NCBI GenBank assembly: GCA_944474755.1
Contig: OX104117.1
Location: 81,196,926 to 81,260,925, forward strand
Origin: Limnoperna fortunei
Taxonomy: Eukaryota > Mollusca > Bivalvia > Mytilida > Modiolidae
DNA: 64,000 bases
Direction: 5' to 3'
Part shown: in pieces, positions 48,826 through 60,413 of the stretch
How the letters are laid out: each line of letters begins with the position of its first letter
Numbering within the stretch: position 1 is the first letter of the stretch
Made by a program: the position numbers and the translations under genes
The notes under the pieces: generated by a model
Told to the model about the DNA's origin: nothing
Database searches by the model: none
The model's input: the letters and a program-made list of their open reading frames with translations, nothing else

Positions 48826-50426
48826 TTAATTTTTTCCGATTACTTTAGCTGGATGGGTATGTTTAAGGTGAGCCTTCAGGGATGATCGCCAACTAAATTT
48901 CTTTCCACACAAATGACACATATATCTTTGTTCTTGATGTTTACCTTTCATGTGATCTGTTAGCCTAGACTTTTGTGTGAATGCAGATTGACAAATGTCA
49001 CAAACATATGTATTGGGTTTAGTGTTATGAAATGATTCCAAAAGATCCACGGGATGTAAACTCTGTTCTGCAAAATGAACACTTGTCCAGAGCAACTTTG
49101 TGGTGAGCATTGCAGTGATAACGATACTGAACCGTCTGATTAAACCCTTTGGAACAAATTTTGCATGTATGTTTGAATTTCTTTTCATGTTTGTTCATCT
49201 GATGTAATACCAGGCCAAACTTGCTTCGAAATGTTATTCCGCATTCTGAACATAGTTGTAGTTCATTTTTACATGTACTACCAGATGTTTCCGGCACAGG
49301 TATTTCTGCCACAGGCAGTTTCTTTGGCTGTTCACAACTGGTTGTAGACTTAACTTTTTTATGTCTTTTCTTATGTTTGTTAAAGTTACTTTTATCTTTG
49401 GTTGAGTAACAACATTCCTCACATGAATATAGCGCATATATACTTTCCTCTAATGGGTTTAAATCAAATGATGTATCATGCTCCATCAAAAATTGAAACA
49501 CAAAAAGATAACAATATAAAAACAGATTGTACACCAAAGACCATTAAACTTAACAAATAGGACGCTGTTTATACATTGAGCCTGACAAAGGGTTGCACTA
49601 TGTTGTGGTAATTTTTCCCTATTCGGCAAATCGGTAAACAGGAAGTACAGGTCATTGAGACCTAGAGGGGAAATCACAGTATAAACCTATAACCCAGAAT
49701 ATACAGGGAGTAAATTCACAGGCACTTGTTTCAGACAAAAAATTACCCCTATACTCTAATATAACATATAAGTTATATTAGAGTATAGGGGTAATTTTTT
49801 GTTATATTAGAGTATAGGGGTAATTTTTTTCTGAAACAAGTGCCTGTGAGTAAAATTATAGCATTCGAATTATTTATATTGTATGGACGATCATGATCCT
49901 TTGTTCTTTGTTGTTGTTTGCTTACGTGATACAGTAAACACAAAATTTACGAGAAAACATTAGTAAACGAAGGATTTACCCTATAAGATCATTTACATAG
50001 ACACCAAAACGCTGTACACCACTTTTGCAAGCCGCCGTACTGTTGAACAGCACGAGTATGCAATACGCCGTACATCGATAAAAATTTGTTTTTGAAAATA
50101 GAAGAAAAAAGAGGTTTTCATCAATAAAAAAGACGTCTATTCATTAAATTATGATTAATACTTTTAACTTTCGATTGAAGACACGACGAACAAGCTCTAA
50201 AATTGGCAATTTTTCCACTTTGAAACAACGGATGCTCCTTTTGACAGGTACCAGCTTCACCATTTTGCGTATATTTGTACATTTTAAAACCATTTTTGAT
50301 AATCAAATGCAAAGAAATAAATAATTGAACGTCTTATGAATCATCAAACATCGTTTGAGCTTCGCTACATACTATCAAAAGCAAATAAATGACAAAAATT
50401 CTTACCCGGTCAGCTCTCTCATCCAT
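48826..50426 (-). CDS. C2H2 zinc-finger protein, six fingers, frameshifted
   Basis: Minus strand. Exon 1, 50426-50406, encodes MDERADR, the same leader as gene 1, with donor GTAAGA. Exon 2, 49480-48826, follows an AG at 49482-49481 after a T-rich tract and joins in phase 0. Fingers 1-3 are regular C2H2 (CEEC/HKKRH; CSECGITF/HQMNKH; CKICSKGF/HCNAHH). Finger 4 starts CSFCRTEF, loses its histidines and meets a one-base frameshift near 49045. In the new frame fingers 5 and 6 are intact (CDICQSAF/HMKGKH; CHLCGKKF/HLKHTH), and the chain ends PAKVIGKN. Probably a DNA-binding nuclear protein. The frameshift means a pseudogene, a sequence error or an unseen splice. It converges on gene 1. Confidence 0.7.
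49717..49849. mobile_element. Foldback element with internal third copy
   Basis: The ends CACAGGCACTTGTTTCAG and CTGAAACAAGTGCCTGTG are perfect inverted repeats. They continue inward as ATTACCCCTATACTCTAATA and its complement, and a second copy of the right-hand inner segment (about 49773-49800) is stacked next to it. The flanks AGTAAATT and AGTAAAATT look like an 8-9-bp target-site duplication with one indel. It lies in the intron of zinc-finger gene 2. It may be a hAT-type MITE, but the superfamily is not settled. Confidence 0.85.
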
Positions 50427-50477
50427 GTTTTCTCCGCTTCGCTGGTATGCAATTTCCGGTGTCAATGATACACAGTG
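50010..50477 (-). repeat. Right arm of inverted duplication (leader exon of zinc-finger gene 2)
   Basis: Reverse-complement match to 45174-45265 plus 46192-46600, including the 5' UTR, the MDERADR exon, its donor and over 300 bp of intron. The outer boundary is sharp at 50477 (CACAGTG). This arm lacks the MITE. Confidence 0.92.
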
Positions 50478-50779
50478 AATAAAATCAAATCCGATCACGT
50501 CACCACCGGATGCTGATGCATCAATAACTAAATTTTATCGTTTATTATAGATTGATATTGATACTGAAGAAGGCCATCAGTTGGTCGAAAATTTTGTCAT
50601 ATTTATTAATATAATTATTTTATAGTAGAAACATCTTTATATTTGTATCGTTGCATAATTCTCTAGACTCTATTTTTAGAATATTTTTTATACTTACTTC
50701 TTTACATTGTTCTTGTTTGCTTGAGTAAATGCCTTCAAAAGTTCCAACTGTGCAAAATGGCGCAGTTTCGATGTTCTTT

Positions 50780-51605
50780 TTTTATAACAACAGTTCTTAT
50801 GAAGAACTCTTGTCCAGATCCAACATGCCCTCGCCATAATAAGAAGAATTAGATGTATTGCTATTGAGACTTTTAAAATAATTAATAAACAAAGCCCAGT
50901 GTATTTACATGATTTAATTGTTGAAATTAAACAAAAAAATATAATTTTAGACACCAGAATACAGCAAACGTACCACGATTCAGAACAACAAGGTATGGTT
51001 TAAACTCAATTGCAACTATACAAGGAATGACTTGCCAGACCATTTCCGAAATGAATCATCCTTTTCTCAATTCAAATTTTTTATAAATCTTCGAATTACA
51101 AGTCATGTCAAAGCTCTGCATGCTGCTCATAAATGCTTTTGTTACAAATATTATTATAGCTTGAACTAAACTCAGATGATTATAGTGCTGGGTATGTAAT
51201 GATTCCACTACCTGCCTGTTTCCTTTATTCCTACATGTAAATTATAGTACCGACTGTAGCACTTTATTCAATATTGTTTAGATATTCCTCCCTTTTTGTG
51301 TGTTGTGTCTGTTCACCTTCTTTTATTTGATCAAACGTCCTTTAATTATGATTCCATATAATGTTATCTTAACCTCTGTTTTTTTTCAAATAAAGTAAAA
51401 GGCTATGGCTATTGTATATTGCATTTATGTAATGTAGCATATCAGTTGTGCTTATTTGTGTGGATGAATAATGTATTTTGCATGTATATATATGAAGCTT
51501 GCAATTAGGCCTTACCTATGTACTGTATGTCGGGTAAAAAGCTCTTTAGAGCTTATGCTATGTGTTGCTATTGTACCGACTTTAAATAAAACTTTGTCTG
51601 GTCTT
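50780..51605 (+). pseudogene. LINE RT C-terminal remnant and 3' end
   Basis: Across frameshifts the plus strand reads SYEELLSRSNMPS, ETFKIINKQSPVYLHDLIVE, NFRHQNTANVPRFRTTRYGL and NDLPDHFRNESSFSQFKFF. This is the conserved C-terminal region of a LINE RT protein. A non-coding 3' end runs to about 51605, near ACCGACTTTAAATAAAACTT. It differs from the LINE at 455-2299 and is 5'-truncated and dead. Confidence 0.75.
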
Positions 51606-52366
51606 GTCTTTGAAAAAAATGATATAATGATAAGTTTTTGGACGAATTTAGGGATTCCGTATGTTTATTTTATCTATTTTTAGCATTATTTTTCTAATTT
51701 GATACTGGGGGATCCATTTGTGACAGTTAGATATAGACCTACATTCATGATACATGTACAGGCACCCGATGTACAGGTGTATAATACATGTAAATATCAA
51801 CCTCGGTTTGTTGTACACTTTAAATCACACATAATATAATTAAATGAACAAATTCTCCGCTACATCAGTATTGGTTGGAATATTTACAAACTGACAAATC
51901 TGTCCCGTGTTAAAACAATCTCCTTTCGCTTTGGTTTACTTCCACCACCTCTTTCTCGGTCCTTTTTGAGTACCAAGAACTACGTCATGATTACAGAAAA
52001 TTAAATTGTCTATTAATTTGTAATTATGATTTTATCATTTACTACCGTTTTCACATACTGCACAGAACTCCATTTCTTTCGAGTCCTCTAATTTATCTGA
52101 CATTGTGAACAATGATGTTAAACACGTGGAAGTATTCGTATGCAACTGATAAGCTATTGCAGTCCTTAATAGTTTATTCTGAAAAACAAATGGCTCCTGT
52201 GTTTATCGTTCTTACAGCTTCTTTTTGAGGTCCGGGGGGGGGGGGAATCTGTCCAACATTTCGAATAAAAAATTCCACGATACTGTGCGCATGTTTACAT
52301 GTAAAAAGTGTCAACAGTCGACGAAAGTTACGATAAATTATCTTATTGTTTGTAAACGTTTTCTAA
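51606..52366. other. No gene recognised; poly-G tract
   Basis: AT-rich with a G homopolymer at about 52232-52244. No coding pattern. Confidence 0.4.
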
Positions 52367-52370
52367 TTAA

Positions 52371-52996
52371 GGGGATGCAGGACACTTTCACTGACAATAA
52401 TCTGTCAATTAATTTTCTTTAAATTCGCCATATAGTTAGTTTTTTATACAAGTTATCATAATTCAAAATAGAAAATAAGGGTTTAATCAGAGCTATTTTT
52501 GGAGAGGTTGACCACTGATATTTTAAATTTTCTAAAAGATTGTACAGAGAACAGAATAAAAAGGCCGTAAAATAAAAGATTTAAAAAAATTCTGTCCAAT
52601 GAAATGTTCTGATTTTTTCTATATAATGTCATGCAATTAGTATACATTTTAGTCATGGAAAGAAAAATAGGGGTTTCTGAATTAAATTTTTGTCCAGTTA
52701 GAAAATACTGGTCAAAAAGTGCTAAAAAATTGGATTTATTGGTCAAAACTACCTCCCTTGTTACAAATTTCATTTTCATTATTTTTGCCAATACCGGGCG
52801 CATTTATGTGAAAAAAATTGTATTTCAAGCATTAATAAATTAAAGAAATAATATAGGTATAAGACTTTCATTATTATTTTTAATTTTATGGAAATTTAGA
52901 ATTAATAATGAAAGAAATTATTATTTAATTTACCATAAATGATCTATCTATTTTGAAATTTTCCCCAAAAAATGGCGGATGGTGTCCTGCATCCCC
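52371..52996. mobile_element. TTAA-flanked MITE (piggyBac-like), 626 bp
   Basis: Perfect 15-bp terminal inverted repeats (GGGGATGCAGGACAC and its complement) are flanked on both sides by TTAA (52367-52370 and 52997-53000), the target of piggyBac-type transposases. The interior is AT-rich without transposase. The paralogous segment at about 32490 has no insertion at the equivalent TTAA. Confidence 0.92.
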
Positions 52997-53186
52997 TTAA
53001 TCAATGTAACTGAATGTCATAATTACATTCATGGAATATATTAAACTCTTGTATGCTATTTTATTAGTATTTAAACATATTGTCTTTATAAAGATATCAA
53101 TTTTTTTCAAGGTAAGCCGCTTAAACTGTAACATACTACTCAATAGATCATTATCTACTCTTTCACTTCGAGTTCAATAAATATAC

Positions 53187-53333
53187 AATATTCGTACAGT
53201 GTCAGAAAATATAAAATTTATTTGTACGAGCCTTAGAAATAGGTAGAAATGCGAGGCTCTGCCGAGCATTTCTCACCTGTTTCGCGGCGAGTACAAATAA
53301 ACTTTATATTTTCTGACACTGTACGAATATTGT
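53187..53333. mobile_element. Foldback element, arms about 45 bp
   Basis: AATATTCGTACAGTGTCAGA at the left and TCTGACACTGTACGAATATT at the right are perfect complements. The arms continue inward through AAATATAAA and TTATTTGTAC. The loop contains GCGAGGCTCTGCCGAGC, a smaller hairpin. A further inverted pair, ATCCTGCAA near 53339 and TTGCAGGAT near 53574, suggests that the insertion extends to about 53584. Confidence 0.85.
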
Positions 53334-53812
53334 TTTTATCCTGCAACCCTAAAAAACATTTTATAATACTGAAAAACGTTCACTTTTAGCCGATTTCTCA
53401 GTTAAAATTTTCGGCGCGTATTCTAGTGATACTGCAGTCACAAACGTCGTAAACCAGAACAGAATACTAAATGTCGTAAGAAGTGAGGTCAAGGGTACCA
53501 GGAGATTTTATTCGGCACTGCCGAATAAAGCAAAAATTTATTCGGCTACCTTTATTGGACAGTAAATGTACTGATTGCAGGATAAGTTTGTTATATATGT
53601 CATTATAAAAGAACTCTTCAAATTGGACAATAACTTATGTAGGTAAGAAATGACTGCAAATAAGTAGGACAATGTCTAAATTGCGCATTTCTTGTTTAAA
53701 AATTTGGTTAAGATGTATAATTTTATTTGTAAAATTATCTACAGAATAATTTATGATATAATTATGCTTAGATTATCAATCCGAAATGCTGACTTTAAAT
53801 CTTATTTAAAAA

Positions 53813-54185
53813 TTGGGGCATCAGTGGCCCTATGGTTAAGGTTTGTTTGTTTTGATCGATGTTTAACGACACTTTCACCAATTTTTCAACGCGGAGAGAA
53901 CCCCGACCTTCGGTCGGAAAACTGGCAAACCTGTCAATTAAGATTGGAGTCGAGTACACCCTGCCCGCAGTGAGATTCGAACCCGCAACCTTAGTGTTGA
54001 CAGACCACGTGATCAATAGTAGACGAACTACTTAACCACTCGGCCACCGAGTGGTTAAAGAAGATTGTGATCTACTATTGATCGCGTGATCTGTCAACAT
54101 TGAGGTTTTCAGTTCGAACCTATCTACGGGCAGGGTGTACTCGACTCATATCTAAATGACAAAGATTGTCCATTTTCCTAGGACG
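53813..54185 (+). mobile_element. Old SINE (copy 3), interrupted by a younger SINE
   Basis: Head at 53813-53839 (GGGGCATCAGTGGCCCTATG) and body from 54052 (TGGTTAAAGAAGATTG, GATCGCGTGATCTGTCAACA, AGTTCGAACC, CAGGGTGTACTCGACTC) are the two halves of one plus-strand SINE. Confidence 0.88.
53840..54051 (-). mobile_element. Young SINE nested inside an older SINE
   Basis: A minus-oriented, well-preserved copy: head complement TTAACCACTCGGCCACCGAG at the right, GGATTCGAACCC-type box B complement near 53980, and tail GTTTGTTTG at the left. It lacks about 50 bp of the central domain that intact copies carry. TGGTTAA at 53833-53839 and 54052-54058 is the target duplication, taken from the older SINE's own head. 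Confidence 0.92.
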
Positions 54186-54194
54186 TTCGGGAGT

Positions 54195-54405
54195 ATGCAT
54201 GATTAAAGTTGGTAATTCCAATGGTAAAGTAAGAATTTCTAAGATTAAAGTTAACATTTCCCAACCCAGATTAACGTTGATAATTACAAGGCTAAAGTGG
54301 ATAGTTCTAAGATTAAAGTTGGAATTTTCAGGATTAAAGTTTGAATTTCCAAGTTAAAGTTCGAATTTCTAAAAATAAAGTTGGAATTTTGAGGATTAAA
54401 TACGA
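54195..54405 (+). repeat. Degenerate repeat, about 20-bp period
   Basis: About ten imperfect units around GATTAAAGTTGGAATTTC (variants ACGTTGATAATT, AAAGTTCGAATTTC), with high divergence between units. Confidence 0.75.
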
Positions 54406-54479
54406 CAAATTTAAAAAAAAATAAAATATGGTCCTAATGCGCCTCCGTAGTTAACACAGGTTGACAAATGTCGGAGATA

Positions 54480-55930
54480 TTCGGTTTGGAGAGCAAGAAA
54501 CGTGCCAGTTACCGGACTCATTACTGTCTGATTGTGTCTGTAATATAAATATAAATATTTGTATATTTCACTTCTAACGCGTTTTTTTTATTTAAATTTT
54601 GTGCTATGTTCTCGGTCAAAGTGTACATATGGAAATCGAAAGATTGACTAGAGTATTCAAATAGTGTATAACAACTTATAACAAGATCAAACATTTAACT
54701 GTAAACAAAACAAAACAATTTTGTGACCGAGTTTTTAGTATTATTTGTATATCTTATAACGGGTTCAAGATTTGTTGACAACTAAATAATTAAAAACTAG
54801 TTCACTTTGATACGTTGCCTTACTTCAAAAAGCTTAATTGCACCAGAACCAGTCAAATATTCATTCTTTGACTTTAGAGTGCGTTTGAAAAAAAAAATAA
54901 GATCAATTGATATTACAACAATCATCTATCAATCAACTGACAATATTGAGTACTGTGGCACACATTTGGTTGCACCTATTTTAGTACCTATTCCCCAGTC
55001 CATTAGAAATATAAAGTACATGGTGGTCACCAAATTGCTTTATATGTATATAACATATTTAATAAACTTACTTATATAGACGATCTTACAATTTTGTCAA
55101 AACTTGAAAAATTACTCCATTAGAATACTTGAGATTTGAGATAAAACGAAGGTCTTGGACCCATAATTGAAGTCACCGTTTAATTCTACTTTTCGACCAA
55201 GAAATACAGAATTATTATTGCTATTCAATAATACAAATTAAATGTACAGTTTTACTTCGAGTCGATGTTTAAGAAATAATTCACGCAGGCTGTGTTTTAC
55301 AACGGGGTAACCATTTATGTCGTATTATTTTATCCCGAGCGATAGCGAAGTATAAAATAACGACATAAATGGTCATCCCGTTGTAAAACAGTGATAAATC
55401 ACAACCTCCGTTAATTATTTCTATTCTAATAAGACAATTACGGTACATTTATAATATTTTCGTACCTATAGAAAACATCATTTCCGTCATAAACTGGATG
55501 TTCCGTCAATGTAACAAACAATATATTGCAACGGATAATGATAGCGCGTGTCGCTATTTAGTCATACGCAATAGCTTTCCGGTGGGAGTTACAGTTTTGT
55601 AATTGGAACAGCCATTTAAAATACGCCCTACTCAGCGCGTGTTGCTCATAGATAAATCAAAGCCTTTAAAGCACGTCATATTAGAATAACAGTTTTGAGA
55701 AAAAACAGATAGTTACTCAAAAGTATTTCCGATGTTTGCCGAACATTACCGGGGTCTGCTCCATTGACAAACATTCGACATCCGGGACACCAAATATGAT
55801 CACGTGGTCCGGATTCCTTAAAGGTCGAATAGGGATTCTTAGTGAGAATTACGTTATGGTCAGTTATCTCCTTTCAAATTGGAAAATAAATAATGTCAAC
55901 GCTTAGTGATCTTGTCAGCATGTATACATG
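54480..55930 (+). repeat. Partial duplicate of receptor 5' region (segment B)
   Basis: 54540-54820 matches 7620-7890. About 55130-55810 matches 12465-12720 and 62020-63240 (CCATAATTGAAGT, CCAAGAAATACAG, CCGATGTTTGCCGAACATTA, GGGACACCAAATATGATCAC). The intervening part of segment A, including the signal exon, is missing here. An insertion with a palindrome occupies about 55275-55700. Confidence 0.7.
55293..55390. mobile_element. Palindromic insertion in segment B
   Basis: Arms 55293-55332 (TGTTTTACAACGGG, CCATTTATGTCG) and 55352-55390 (CGACATAAATGG, CCCGTTGTAAAACA) with a loop TATCCCGAGCGATAGCGAAG. It is absent from the paralogous places in segments A and C, so it arrived after the duplication. 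Confidence 0.82.
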
Positions 55931-56074
55931 TAAAGTTTGAATTTTTTATACAATTAAACGTTTTAAACAGAAATGTGTTACATAAAATATTTCTCCGCTT
56001 TCTATATGTATATTCTGGATCCAGTTTTATTCCAGTAGACATAAACTCGGGACAATATTGGATTTGACTATTTT

Positions 56075-56333
56075 GTTGGTTGGTTGGTTGGTTGAATGTT
56101 GTTCAGCAATTTTTCAGCTATATCATGGCGTCCAGCTTTTATTGGGGGAAGAAGCCGGAGTACCCTGCAAAAACCCCCGACCTTCGGTAGGAAAGCTAGC
56201 GATCCTTGTAAATTAAGATTGGAGTCGAACGCATCATGCCCGCAGAGAGGCTCAAACCCGAAATCTCAGTGTTAACAGACCACGTGATCTATAGTAGACG
56301 AACTACCTTAACCATTCTACCACCGAGGCCCCC
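56075..56333 (-). mobile_element. Full-length SINE
   Basis: Tail (TTGG)n at the left, then CAGCTATATCATGGCGTCCA, GAAGCCGGAGTACC, TTAAGATTGGAGTCGAA and the head complement CTACCTTAACCATTCTACCA at the right. The flanks TTGACTATTTT and TTGACCATTTG look like a diverged 11-bp target duplication. Confidence 0.9.
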
Positions 56334-56340
56334 TTGACCA

Positions 56341-59300
56341 TTTGGAAGATCGTCTATAAGATAATATGATTACTGTATCTGACAATGCATTACTGTAATT
56401 TGACACTAAAATTTGTTCGACTGTGCTATTACCAGCCGCGTTATACTACAGCTAAACAAATATATTAAATATATAGGTGGAGCTCTGCGAGCATCACATG
56501 ACGTTACGTACTTACGAGCACTCTAACACTCCATCTACATGACAGTGGTCACGCAGTCTTTTCTGATGAGTTAATGTCGGTAAATGTTTATCTTACGAAT
56601 TTTTAATGAGGGGGGCAAGAGGGGTCGAATTAACAGGTTAACATTTGTTTTAAATTTTCCCAAAACAGATAACAGTAAATGTAAAAATGATGATAACAGA
56701 TAAAAACCTATTACACAATAAAACAGAAACAGTGAGTTCACAAGTTGAAAAAAAAAGATAACATCAGAATTGAGACAATTCAGGGACTATTAACATCAAA
56801 CAGAGTTTTTATTTTCATTATAACAGTTAACAACAATGTCAATTTTTAAGAAAACAAATCACAGCTAATGTTTGAAAACAGTTAACAGTTTTTTTTTTTT
56901 TAAAGTTAACATACAGGAAAGATCTTGACTCTAATTTTTAAATAAAATTCACTTCGTGACGGTACCAACGGAAAAAAATCAATATCAGCATTAGGTATAT
57001 TTTGTGCTCGGTATTAGTTACGTAAATTCCGCATGTATTATGTTTATCTTATCTCTAATTTGACTTCGGTTAATATTATGAATTATGAATATACATCTAC
57101 TTGATTGATTATTAAGCAGTGACGCAACGCACATTATTTGGGCCCTAAACGTAACATAAGTTTAGCTTTTTTGACATGTGCACATTCAAAATGGTTCTAA
57201 TCTCTGGACTTGTGTATCTGTCTTTGTTTGCATGTTGAATATAACACGACCAATGTGGTGATTACGAAAACGTCTAAAGTAAAAGTCAGCGTGTCTTGGT
57301 GGAGATTTTTTGCCTGACAACTCAAACTACAGCGTATATTCGAGCTTCTGGTCTTTTCGCAGAACCAAAAAAAAATATTTTAAAATCAACAATTATCATC
57401 TCAAAATATTCAGGGTTTTGAAATGCAGCGGCTTTTTCATTTTGATAAGGCAATTTTTCATACTAACCGAAGTGCAGTAGATTTTTGTAAATTCGAAACC
57501 CTTAAGGTGTTTTCGTTTGCGGGTGATTCGGGAAAAGTATCGCGGTTTGTCTGAATACCATTGTGCGGCACAAAAACAGACGAACCTTTAGAAACAAACA
57601 TTGCTGGAGTACAGTATAGAAGTCCCTTAATAAAAGTCAAGGACGATTTGCGACATGTAAACAACAGAAGCATATTGTTAAATATGGAAAGGTTATCGCG
57701 AATAATTTTTTCTACAGTAATTTCGTAATTAGTATAGGCATGGTAAGAACTAGTTTAGATAGGAAAAATTCTTGGAAGAATTATTAAGAAAATAACGAAA
57801 TTTTAAAACATCATTAGACGTTTCAAAGTGTAAACTGAAAGTGCGGCAAATACATCTAACAAAGTGTACAAAATTTGTTCGTAACAAACGTTACTATACT
57901 AGTATGGACAAGGTTGAATGTGGACTGGCGTGTACCAGTCCATGTTGACTTGGATCATTCGGACAAGGCATTTATAGGTTTTTCTAGGTTAAATGTTAGG
58001 TAGGTAAAATGTTTAATGTTAAAGTTTAAACAGGCTTATATCAGTTTAAACTGACTTTGATCATTTGGACAAAGTTTTTTAAAACTTTTGTCATATTTTC
58101 ATATACTTTTTGGTTTAAAGTTAACTTTTTTATATGTATATTCAAAATTGTTAATGTAGATATTAGGTTTATATTTTATGTAACTTGAATTTTTGATGCC
58201 TTGTAATACTGTGATTTATTGTGTTATTTAATAAAAAGGGTATTAAAAGTTTAAACATTCTTTTTCTTCTTCTTCTTCCTCTATTCTTTTTTTCCATTCA
58301 ATATGAAATGTTGGGAATATGTTAAGAGTAACCTGAAGTTTTGTAATCCAATTTTGGAATGTTCAAAACGGCTACCGTTTCCATATCAACAGGGGTTATT
58401 ATATAGGACATTGCATTATTTTAGACAAAATTTGTATTTGTGGGATTTTCAACATGCTGAAGATAAAAACGGCAATGGGGGTTCGTTTGGGGGACATCGC
58501 ATGTTGGTATCCCACCATTTCTGGTACAATCCTAATCAAACTTTCGTTTTCAATCATTTGAGTATCTTAATTGGTTGCCCAAAAGGACGGATAGAGTTCG
58601 TTTCGATCGAATGACTCAATGACTTTCATCTGTCATTTGTTAAAGTTCTCAATACCAAAAACGTTATTTATAGGATCATAACAATTTGCTATACGTCAGT
58701 GTGGTCTAGGACTTTTTATTGCCAAGTCTAAAAAAAATATATACTGCACACTTATTAATTATTGAGAAACACTTTAAGTTAAGCATCCGAGTTACACTTC
58801 GGGTTGATCATCCGAGTTAAACTTCGAGTTAGAGTTCTAGTTCATTTCAACAATTGTTTTAAACAAATCATACATGTTCGGTAAAAGTGCCGAAATTAAG
58901 TAAAAATTCATTCAATTCAGCAGGGATCAGTTAAGATTATTTTGGCTCGGATTTTGTTGTAATTTTTGTCAAACATAGGTTCGCACTTTGGTTTTTTTTT
59001 TTTCGTTATTTTTCGGGGAGGGGGGACAAAGGGTCCTATCCAATCTTTGAAGATGTTATGTTGATCTTTTTTCCGTTTATGGATAAAAATGTGATATAAT
59101 TTTATCATAAACGTGCTAGTTTGCCTACTATAACAACCATTCAGTAGTAAGAATCCAGTAATTTACATATGTATTACCCACGATGCAACACGCCATTCAG
59201 TTTCTGGTTTCTCAATGTTTTTCATGTAGTAAACGTAATCAAAAAGAAAATGACAATTAATACACTACGCACAGCGGGTTATTAAAAAACGTCAATAACT

Positions 59301-59635
59301 ATTATCACGTATGAATAATGATTGATTTTAAACACGAAAATGATTTAAAAAAATGGTGACACTGTCGAATGATCAAGATCGACCACGTCAGATTGTATAT
59401 GCAACTTCTGTTGAACGTCAAAGTGGCGGGAGTGATTCACTCCCGCTCTGCTACATTACGAGTAATGGGACTAAATTCGTACCTTCGCCAAAAAAAAAAA
59501 AAAAAAAAAAATATTGACAAAAAAGCGAGGGATTATTCGTTCTATAATTTCTTATGATCTCATCTTCTTGGAATTTGAATTAAACTTTTTGTAATTATTG
59601 GAACGTTCTTTGTAATAAAAAACTTTAAAGGGAAA
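56341..59635. other. Intergenic, no gene recognised
   Basis: 3.3 kb without a recognisable domain. The largest open stretch, 58303-58614 (+), 103 codons, follows a pyrimidine-rich tract (TTCTTCTTCTTCC) but resembles nothing I know. A 3' homopolymer A run occurs at about 59489-59511. A short inverted repeat, CGGGAGTGATTCACTCCCG, lies at about 59427. Confidence 0.4.
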
Positions 59636-59790
59636 ATGAAATCAAATGAAATCTATTTAATTGCAAGTTACGGCCATATGGACCAAAGCAATACAGTTCA
59701 ATATCACATAAAGTACACCTATTACATGTTACACACAGAGATTATTAAAGAAAAACGTTAAAAAATCAGCCTAATATGAAAAAAACGGCA
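59636..59790 (-). mobile_element. LINE 3' tail, severely 5'-truncated
   Basis: TTGCAAGTTACGGCCATATG and GACCAAAGCAATAC match the 3' end of the LINE at 455 (TTGCAAATTACACCCATATG, GTCAAAGCAATAT). Nothing coding remains. Confidence 0.7.
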
Positions 59791-60413
59791 TTATAAATAT
59801 CTAAAGCTACTGGGGTAATAACTATCTTTCGACCGGTAGGGCAATATTGCCCAGAGGTGATTGGTGTTTTCCATAGGGGCCAACATTATGGACTGGCTAG
59901 TCATACGGACAGCCATATGCACTGTTGGATTATTTAAGAAAAGTTTAAACTAGTTGATTCGGTATTGGCCTTCTTTTGATTCTAGGTTGGCTGTTATTGA
60001 TCCATGGGATCAAGACAACCAACATCGAGTCAATACAAAAGCCAATCAGCTGAGTTAGTGACACTATAATATTTGTAAGTTGTTACTGATGCGGACCGTA
60101 TCATCGAAATTCCATTGACTGCTACTTGTACCATATTTTACTGGAGTTACATACACTTGTTTACAAATCAAAACTTTAGTAAAAAAATCACGTCGTTTAT
60201 CGAAATTTACCCAACTTTTCAGAATCGGCTAAATCCAAACAGAATAAGAGCATATACAGTTCCTAAGAAATGAACACGCATTTCCATTGGTTATCGACTT
60301 ATTATTAAATTCCTAATAACCAATAAAGTTGAAAGGACATTTATTGATTAATGAATTAGTATTTAAAGATTGAATAACGAAATCAGGTTTTAGTTTTTTA
60401 TACTTCAATTGAA

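Larger units (their letters stand above)
53015..54185 (+). repeat. Old duplicated segment, copy 3 of 3
   Basis: Paralogous to 29440-30110 and 32510-33290 (ATTAAACTCTTGTA, CTTTATAAAGATATCAA, GTCTAAATTGCGCATTT, ATGATATAATTATG blocks, then a SINE at the same site). It is enlarged by a foldback insertion and by a second SINE nested in the first. Confidence 0.7.

Noticed and set aside
58303..58614. 103-codon open frame as a gene
   Set aside because: No recognisable domain, homologous motif or partner exon; only a pyrimidine-rich tract upstream. Reported as unassigned sequence.
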